In this document: one piece after another, positions 20,153-25,977 of the stretch
Numbering within the stretch: position 1 is the stretch's first letter
Layout of the letters: each line of letters opens with the position of its first letter
From: Prototheca cutis
Taxonomy: Eukaryota; Chlorophyta; Trebouxiophyceae; Chlorellales; Chlorellaceae
Direction of reading: 5' to 3'
Length of the DNA: 25,977 nt
Assembly (NCBI GenBank): GCA_002897115.2
Contig: BCIH01000015.1
Coordinates: forward strand, 54,998 to 80,974
Notes under the pieces: generated by a model
The model's database searches: none
What the model saw: the letters and a program-made list of their open reading frames with translations, nothing else
Told to the model about the DNA's origin: nothing
Translations under genes and position numbers: made by a program

Positions 20153-21290
20153 TCATGTTTGGCCATCGAGAAGCCTGTTCACGGTGACTGCCCAGCGGCG
20201 CCGCGTCTTTGAGGCAGGAGGGAGGCGTTGGAGGATATCCTGAGCAGGCCAGGTCAACGGTGGGACCTCCCACAGCGCCTCTGCTGCAGCCAAGACGTGC
20301 ACGCCGCAGTCATATCCATTTTGTTGCTGTGGCGCTGCGGTGACTGCCTTCAAGTCGATGGGCCTGCACATGAAAAAAGGCTTGAAGGAGAGCGGTGGTA
20401 TGTAGGGAAATTGGGGTTTCTGCAGACCCATGATGCATGGGCGGGGATCCCAGGCCTGGCGANGGTCCCCTTCCGAAATCGTGAACCCCCCGAGCCACAT
20501 TCCTTCCAAGTCTACCACGAGAGAAAACCGTACCTTTGCAGCGCCTGGCAGAGGCGTTTGGTGAGTGCTCGTGCGGCAGCGGCATTGGAAGACCCAGCAG
20601 AGTCCAGGTGCCAGGCAGTAGCTTTGTCTCCGGNCGAGCCNCCGCCTTCCAAGCTCACGGCAAGCAGGGACCAGTGCGAACCTGAATTCGGGATGTCCAG
20701 GCAGGTACTGTCATTTACAGCGAGGAGAAGGCCCAGAGCGGTATCCGCCTGTGGAGGTGAGCAGCGAAAGCAGCCGGTGTGTGGGGAAGCTTTGTTTTCA
20801 ACAGCTCTCTTGAAACCACAGAGACTCTCTGGCAGTGCCGTGTACACTCCAGTGCAGCATCACAGCGGTTTCCCCAAGACTCCAGACAGGTGCCAGGCAA
20901 GACACCTTGGAACCCCCATCACCTGGACTTGTTGCAGCAGGGTGACAGCATCTGCAACAGACCCGAATCGCAGCAGTGCGGTGGCTGCTCCAGATATAGG
21001 CACCACCTTGCTTGGCGGCAAGACCTCCCGTTCCAGGTATTCAAAGACAAATGATATGACCTGTGTTGTTGTATCGGATCAGCGTACAATCGTGAGTGGA
21101 GGTCCATTGATTCTGAATTTGAACTCCCTGTGCTGCTGACGGGCAGAGCCACTGGAGGCTAAGACGTGATCCGTCAGAGCTATGACCCTCCCTTCTCTCT
21201 CTTTCTTGCCTGATCATTCAGCCAGTGTGGACCACCCAGAAGCTCGATGTCCTCCTCTTCTAGGTACACATCATGATAACTGAGCGCCAT
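20153..21290 (-). CDS. NEDP1: NEDP1/SENP8/DEN1-type deneddylase (Ulp1 family, C48)
   Basis: Four exons in transcription order: 21290-21210, 21060-20923, 20748-20534, 20363-20153. Phases close to 214 aa, close to human SENP8. It starts MALSYHDVYLEEEDIELLGG, followed by PHWLND, the substrate-channel motif of the family. The catalytic residues are H98 in GSHWSLL, D122 in WHLDSAGSS, the oxyanion Gln in PQQQNGYDCG, and C164. Their positions match those I recall for human SENP8 (His102, Asp119, Cys163). NEDP1 processes the NEDD8/RUB1 precursor and removes NEDD8 from non-cullin targets in nucleus and cytosol. Intron 1 (21061-21209) has a GC donor (CAG|GCAAGA) and an AG acceptor; the other introns are GT-AG. 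SENP8-type rather than Ulp1/SENP1-type is supported by the short length and the N-terminal motif. Confidence 0.9.
21061..21209 (-). other. GC-AG intron in the NEDP1-like gene
   Basis: 149 nt, donor CAG|GCAAGA and acceptor AACACAG|GTC. Joining gives WLND-Q-VISFVFEYLE, continuous with the family consensus. No GT donor in the right phase is available nearby. Confidence 0.75.
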
Positions 21291-21359
21291 GCTTGCACAG
21301 ACATCCAGNGGCTGACGGAGGGAGGCCAAGACCGTACAGGCTTCACATCCGGATTGTCA

Positions 21360-22290
21360 CAGGCCGTCCGACGAGATCGATGGGGGGTTTTGGGCTTGTC
21401 GTCGCGCAGCGCAGAAGAAACGATGCAAGCCTGATGGATCTATCAGGACGAGGCTTCCAGATTTTACCTGTGGGACAGCGGCAATGACAAACCCACTCCC
21501 GAACAGGATGAGACGGTTGGAGTTGCCCAAACGAAACGGAGTTGGACTGGGCTCTGCTTCCTCGACATGCAGGAAGACACCGATCAAAACCTTGTGATCG
21601 TCATTAAAACACGAATGTCGGTGATGATGTCGCGATGTCGTCCTCTTCGAGCTCTCCAATCTTTGTTAGATGCTCGTCAGGGAAACTCAGCACTGCCCTT
21701 TTGGTTGAGACAGAGTCTCGCAGACACAAGCTGGTTAACAGCGTTACCTGCGCATTGTTCAACCCACAGCGTCCATCCAGGACGCATGCAAACTCTGTGT
21801 GCGATAACGGGTCTTGCAAGGGGATTCCGCCTTCATGGGCAGGCAGATCAGGCAAAGAGCACAGCATGGCCAGATGACACAGAGGCTGCAACGATATCAA
21901 GCTCAGAGAGTTCTCCATCTCCATCCTGAAGCTCGCCCATGTCATTCGGGCTGCCTTCATTCCTGCTACTGCCAAACAGACACCAGGCAGTCTGGTTTCT
22001 TACAGGCACGGCATGGCCAGCTGGTAGCTCGCCACATGCCAGTTGGAGCAATGGACAGTGTGCCCATTGGCATTGCAGTCTGGACTCATGCCACGGTCTC
22101 CAGCCGAGACAATACCACGGCTGCAGCAGCTCTCGCTGACATCCTTGGTTCAAGCAAGGCGCCCCATTCCATCTGGCAGAGTGGTAGTGGCCTTGTCCTT
22201 CCGGTAACAACGGATGTCCCATTCCACCATGCGGCGCATTTCCTGCATGTGCACAGCAGTCAAGACACACAGCAGTGTCATCTTAGGCGC
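21360..22290 (-). pseudogene. Unresolved coding-like sequence, possibly a decayed gene
   Basis: Not recognised. On the minus strand one frame stays nearly open from about 22270 to 21604 but contains a TGA and a TAA (the latter a possible GTAAGA donor near 22003). Protein-like pieces occur in shifting frames: MRRMVEWDIRCYRKDKATTT, DCNANGHTVHCSNWHVASYQ, GELQDGDGELSELDIVAASV, IPLQDPLSHTEFACVLDGRC, and IGVFLHVEEAEPSPTPFRLG followed by NSNRLILFGSGFVIAAVPQ. A T4 run near 21605-21612 would join the frame ending PTFVF to the one reading NDDHKVLIG. I could not build a consistent exon model. It lies between SEM1 and NEDP1, both on the minus strand, and could instead be a real gene with unusual introns or sequence errors. 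Confidence 0.4.
22000..22004 (-). promoter_or_regulatory. Possible TGTAA polyadenylation signal of SEM1
   Basis: TTACA on the + strand, 344 nt downstream of the SEM1 stop. It coincides with a GTAAGA splice-donor-like site in the unresolved segment, so its role is uncertain. Confidence 0.25.
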
Positions 22291-22347
22291 AGGGGAATGT
22301 CAAAATCAAGGATGGCATGGCTGGTGGCAGGGCCTCTGGTGGGCACT

Positions 22348-22670
22348 TCAGCTGGGCGGGTGCTTGGCCAGCTCCTCTTTCAGCCGCCCTGCAAACTCGT
22401 CGTCGACATTGTCGTCGTCCCAGTCCCGCTCCCACAGGCTGGCGTTCACGGGGTCCTCCTTGGACTCGTCCCACTCTGAGGAAGCGAACGAGCGGGGATC
22501 ATGAGCCGGCCAGCGCAGCCGCTCACCTGGTTCGTTCTTGGAACGACCCTCCCCTCCACAAGACTTTTTTCCACGCAACATTCCCTACCTTCCAATTCAA
22601 ACTCTTCAAACTCATCCTCGTTCTCGATAGCCTGCAGCGCATCCCTGACCTCGTCCGTTGGGGCAGCCAT
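22348..22670 (-). CDS. SEM1: SEM1/DSS1, small acidic 26S proteasome lid and TREX-2 subunit
   Basis: Two exons, 22670-22589 and 22475-22348, joined in phase 1 (intron of 113 nt, GTAGGG donor) to a 69-aa protein; human DSS1 has 70 aa. The sequence is very acidic with two conserved blocks: EDEFEEFELEEWDE (17-31) and SLWERDWDDDNVDDEFAGRL (40-59) with W42 and W46, the hallmark aromatic-acidic motif. SEM1 is an intrinsically disordered subunit of the proteasome lid, and also binds the PCI proteins of TREX-2 and, in many eukaryotes, BRCA2. The start is the ATG at 22670 (MAAPTDEVRDALQ). Its small size makes it easy to miss, but the C-terminal motif is diagnostic. Confidence 0.93.
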
Positions 22671-23934
22671 GGCGGAAGATCAGTTCGCTCCTCTGTCTAC
22701 ACTCGAGCGATCAAGGCACCGCCTTCCTCTGCAAAAATCAGAGGGATTGTATTCTGGAAGAGACGCACCGCATGACCTGGTTCGTTGACAGGGAACGATC
22801 GCGCGCACATGCGCAGTGCAATGCGTCGAGGCCTTGAACCCCGGTGTTGGCCACACCTGGCGGGAGGGCGCTGTCACGCTAGCAGATCTCACCGTTGGAT
22901 TAGCCGATATTCACCTGTATTCCCAGCTCAGTCGATGACACGATGCAATCAAATGCCCTTGGAGCCCAGCCATGAACTGATAATGTCGGTATGAGCGTGG
23001 ATGGCCTCATCATGTGTTGCCAGTGCGCTGGGCTGCCAGGTCAACACAAGGTAGTTTCAGTTGGAATACCACAGCACTCTTTGGTGGCACGTTTTACACA
23101 GCAGTACATGTGATACATGTGTTGAAGACATGCTCCTTACTGAAGACATTGCTGTTCCTCGTCGGTCAACAAGGCTCAGAGTTGTGCTCAGAGTTGAGAG
23201 CGACGCCGTGTTTGTCTGGTCATGCTCTTGGCCGGAACCATTCCTGAGGCTATCCTTGACATCCAATGTCCCCCGAGCGCGCGTGGTGGTCGTAACGGAA
23301 ACTTGCAGCGTTGTTTTTTTCATTGGGGGTGCATTTATAAAGGACAGAACCAGGAGGCATTTGCGGCCTGGTGCCCAAAGACATCAGACCCCTACGTGTT
23401 CATGAATTGAGTGCATCTTCAATTCATGGGACTATTGTGGCTGTTGTGCAACTGATCTATTCATTCATTTGTTGAGCTCCGTGAACTGCGTGTGTAATGG
23501 TGTCTCGAATGGGGCGGATCAAAGGAGGGGAGGCAGTGACGTGGTGGTGCTGCGCGGGGCCCTCCCAATTTCACTTCCAGGGGAACTCAGGTGGCATGGT
23601 CCTAGGGGACAGCCGTCGCTCTCATCTGCACTGCCAGGTCCTCCGCGGGATAAAAAGTTGCACAGTGATAATGTGCAGGGATCTCTGCGTTGATCCCATA
23701 CCCCTGCCGTTGTAGACGTCGCTGTTCGGCCAGTCCTTCCGTGGCGTCGTGTGTGACCTCCGGGTTGCGCGCCGTTCGACCGCTGACGCTGCTGTGTAGG
23801 AGGAGTGTGGGGACCAAGAAATATCTTTGGAGCAACCGATCGTGCTGAAGTGACTGCTGAGGCCGTCACCGTTGTTGCCATAGGTGCGATGACCTGCTTG
23901 GGCTGCCGTCGTTGGTTGCCCCGGGAGCCGGGGC
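22671..23934. other. Long divergent intergenic region, SEM1 / GSK3
   Basis: About 1.26 kb without a supported gene. A TATAAA occurs at 23336-23341 (+), 594 nt upstream of the GSK3 start, so it would need a long or spliced 5' UTR. On the minus strand a B-box-like GGTTCAAGGCC occurs near 22827-22837, without a convincing tRNA. Scattered open frames on both strands look non-coding. Confidence 0.4.
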
Positions 23935-25799
23935 ATGGCTGCTCCTGCGTTGCCCTCCCCCCCGGCTGCCAACCTGGATCCGCGCCTCGCTTGCCGCAGG
24001 GAGGCGCTTGGGGTCTGGCCCAGGCCAAGGACAAGGTTGTTCCCCCTGCCCGCCCAGCCCCTTGAGCGGTCAGCCACGCTGGAGAACCTGCCGCAGGAGT
24101 TCACGGAGCTGCGGCTCTCTGCCGAGCAGCGGGAGGGCAAGGAGCCGGTGAGTCTTTCCGAGAGCGAGCATGGAAGGGAGGGGGGAGGGGCATGGTGGGA
24201 TGGGGACTGCATCGCGTGCTCGTCTGCTGCTATCTGCGTCTCGCGGCGAGGCCTCCCTTTTCCCTTGGGGTGTCGAGGGTAGACCCTTTTTCTTTGTGGC
24301 AACGCAGAGGGTAAACCACCACCTGGATGGGTGGTCCATGCTGTTTTCACGCCGACCCCCTGTACACCCCCGCACTACCCCCGACATCACCTTTTGGGAC
24401 ATCTCCTTGCGCCACCCCCGCCCCCAACAAGAGAACCGCCCAACGATGTACAGGTCTTTGAGGGCCGGGTGACGGAGGGTGACCCTGCGACAGTTGGCCA
24501 TGTGATCACGACCACCGGCGGCACGGCCGCGGCCCGGCAGACGATCCGTTACGTGACGGAGCGCGTGGTTGGGAATGGCTCGTTTGGTGTGGTGTACCAG
24601 GCACGGTGCCTGGAGACTGGGGAGACGGTGGCGATCAAAAAGGTGCTGCAGGACAAACGGTTCAAGAACCGCGAGCTGCAGATTATCCGGCGGCTGTCCC
24701 ACCCCTGCGTGGTCCTGCTCAAGCACTGCTTTTACACGACGACGGATAAAGATGATGTCTACCTCAACCTGGTGCTCGAGTACGTGCCCGACACGGTGCA
24801 CCGCATCAACAAGCACTACGTTCGGCACGAGCAGCGCATGCCCCTGCTTTTGGTCAAACTGTACGCGGCGCAGATGCTGCGCGCCCTGGCCTACTGCCAC
24901 GCGCGCGGCATCTGCCACCGCGACATCAAGCCCCAAAACCTCTTGGTCAACGTCGCGACCCATGCGCTCAAGCTCTGCGACTTTGGCTCCGCCAAGGTGC
25001 TGGTGCGGGGCGAGCCCAACATCTCGTACATTTGCTCGCGCTATTACCGCGCACCGGAACTCATCTTCGGTGCGACAGACTACACCTGCGCCATCGATGT
25101 CTGGTCCGTCGGCTGCGTCGTCGCCGAGCTGCTCCTGGGCTCGCCCCTGTTCCCGGGCGAGAGCGGCGTCGATCAGCTGGTGGAAATCATCAAGGTCCTG
25201 GGCACGCCCACGCGCGAGGAAATCCACGCCATGAACCCCAACTACACCGAGTTCAAGTTTCCCCAGATCAAGGCGCACCCGTGGTCCAAGGTGTTTTCCA
25301 AGCGCATGCCGGCGGATGCGGTCGACCTGATCAGCAAGCTCCTGGTGTACAGCCCCGTGCAGCGGATAGATGCGCTGGCAGCCATGACACACCCATTCTT
25401 TGACGAGCTGCGCGATCCAGCATGCCGCTTGCCAAACGGTCTGACGAGGGGGGGGCCTCCGCGTAGTTTCTCTATTATTTGTGTCAGTGGTTGATTTGGG
25501 TTCATCTTAGGTATTATGTTGGCGTCCAAGGCCCGGGCCATTCAAGTGTCTGGTAGACTTCCCCGAGGGGGGTTGTGTGCCCACTCACTCATTGACGCCT
25601 GTCTGTTCATCCATCTGTCTACGACAAATATCCCCCCCCTCTCCCTCGTTCAAATGTAGGCCGATCGCTGCCTCCCGTGTTTGATTGGCTTCCGGGGGAG
25701 CTGGACAGTGCAAGCCCAGCTCTTCGATCGGTGCTGGAGTACAAGGGCCCGCCGCCCAACGCGCCAGCGGAGCAGCCTGCAGGGCCCTCCTCCGTCTGA
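23935..25799 (+). CDS. GSK3: GSK3/shaggy-type serine/threonine kinase
   Basis: Exons 23935-24147, 24454-25438 and 25660-25799 give 445 aa. After a 71-residue N-terminus ending [14 protein letters not shown] (compare plant shaggy NELKIRDDKEME), the kinase domain shows [13 protein letters not shown] (Gly loop 111-116), VAIKK (K133), CHRDIKPQN (D228), CDFGSAK (D247) and the activation-loop tyrosine Y263 in [13 protein letters not shown]. It ends [15 protein letters not shown] and then [14 protein letters not shown], as in plant GSK3s. The arginine of SRYYR supports binding of primed substrates. It acts on many phosphoprimed targets in cytosol and nucleus. Most of the kinase domain sits in one 985-nt exon. 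The last intron uses a GTCTGA donor. A second GTCTGA at 25795 and a possible exon EIVRVVQEWEEGAMP (25854-25898) mean the extreme C-terminus may differ. Confidence 0.93.
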
Positions 25800-25977
25800 C
25801 ATGCGCCCTGTCTGTCCCCCCATGCCCACAACCACCAGCTGCTGTGAGTCCAGGAGATTGTACGGGTCGTCCAGGAATGGGAGGAGGGCGCCATGCCGTG
25901 AGCCTCCTCCGGTTTGGGCTGGTGCATCAGGTCTCCTGGGGATATGACAGCTAGTGTCACCCAGCTGAGCCAATCCA
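25800..25977. other. GSK3 3' region, possibly with one further exon
   Basis: Contains an AG-preceded open stretch at 25854-25898 (EIVRVVQEWEEGAMP, followed at once by TGA or by a GTGAGC donor). No TGTAA is visible before the window ends, so the gene's transcript probably continues. Confidence 0.35.

Noticed and set aside
20228..21139. 303-residue + strand frame
   Set aside because: Runs antisense over all exons and introns of the NEDP1-like gene and shows no family motif.
21814..22479. 221-residue + strand frame
   Set aside because: Covers the SEM1 exon in antisense; composition is Ser/His/Gln-rich without conserved character.
22790..22900. tRNA-like sequence on the minus strand with B-box GGTTCAAGGCC and a plausible T-arm
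   Set aside because: The acceptor strands do not pair and the anticodon stem has mismatches; at best a tRNA-derived remnant.
23336..23341. TATAAA on the + strand
   Set aside because: 594 nt from the GSK3 start with no supported 5' exon; cannot be assigned as a promoter.
23622..24350. 242-residue minus-strand frame
   Set aside because: Overlaps GSK3 exon 1 in antisense and contains no recognisable domain.
24070..25392. 440-residue open frame on the minus strand
   Set aside because: It is antisense to the GSK3 kinase exon, whose motifs are unmistakable on the + strand; GC-rich coding sequence often leaves the opposite strand open.
1..25977. CRISPR arrays, bacterial operons, riboswitches, rRNA
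   Set aside because: None seen; the window is eukaryotic nuclear sequence with spliceosomal introns.

Overview
This window is nuclear DNA from a GC-rich, intron-rich eukaryote, most likely a green alga of the Chlorella/Trebouxiophyceae type. Four observations point that way. Genes are split into short exons by introns mostly of 100-200 nt, and exon phases close exactly for seven of the ten genes. Four gene ends are followed by TGTAA, the chlorophyte polyadenylation signal (4301, 8575 and 14716 on +; 20109-20113 on -). The GSK3 kinase is of the plant shaggy type. Many introns use GTGCGN donors. No bacterial operons, rRNA, CRISPR array or intact tRNA were seen. About 20 isolated N bases are scattered through the window.

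Layout from left to right: 1-1790 (-) is a broken Fanzor-like (eukaryotic TnpB-type, OMEGA nuclease) gene cut by the window edge, with a diverged ~137-bp tandem duplication at its 5' side. 2506-4095 (+) is BUD32/PRPK, the KEOPS kinase. 4532-8435 (+) is an unrecognised type I membrane protein with a proline-rich ectodomain and a very long disordered cytosolic tail. 8764-9792 (-) is a PF13350-type tyrosine/dual-specificity phosphatase. 10736-14496 (+) is NOC2, a 60S ribosome biogenesis factor, here with an acidic region and an RGG tail. 14807-18010 (-) is a ten-exon flavin-containing monooxygenase. 18415-19986 (+) is a DHH/DHHA1 phosphoesterase. 20153-21290 (-) is a NEDP1/SENP8/DEN1 deneddylase with a GC-AG intron. 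21360-22290 (-) is coding-like sequence that does not resolve into a gene. 22348-22670 (-) is SEM1/DSS1. 23935-25799 (+) is a GSK3/shaggy kinase whose 3' end is ambiguous.

Most genes are unrelated housekeeping functions: KEOPS tRNA modification, ribosome assembly, proteasome lid and TREX-2, deneddylation, GSK3 signalling and FMO redox chemistry. NEDP1 and SEM1 both belong to the ubiquitin-like/proteasome world and sit on the same strand, but eukaryotic neighbours need not be functionally linked. Gene pairs alternate between convergent (8436-8763, 14497-14806, 19987-20152) and divergent (9793-10735, 18011-18414, 22671-23934).

The most unusual items are the decayed Fanzor locus, the unknown membrane protein and the unresolved 21.4-22.3 kb segment. 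All exon boundaries were inferred by hand from splice sites, reading-frame continuity and recalled family motifs; no alignment or database search was run.
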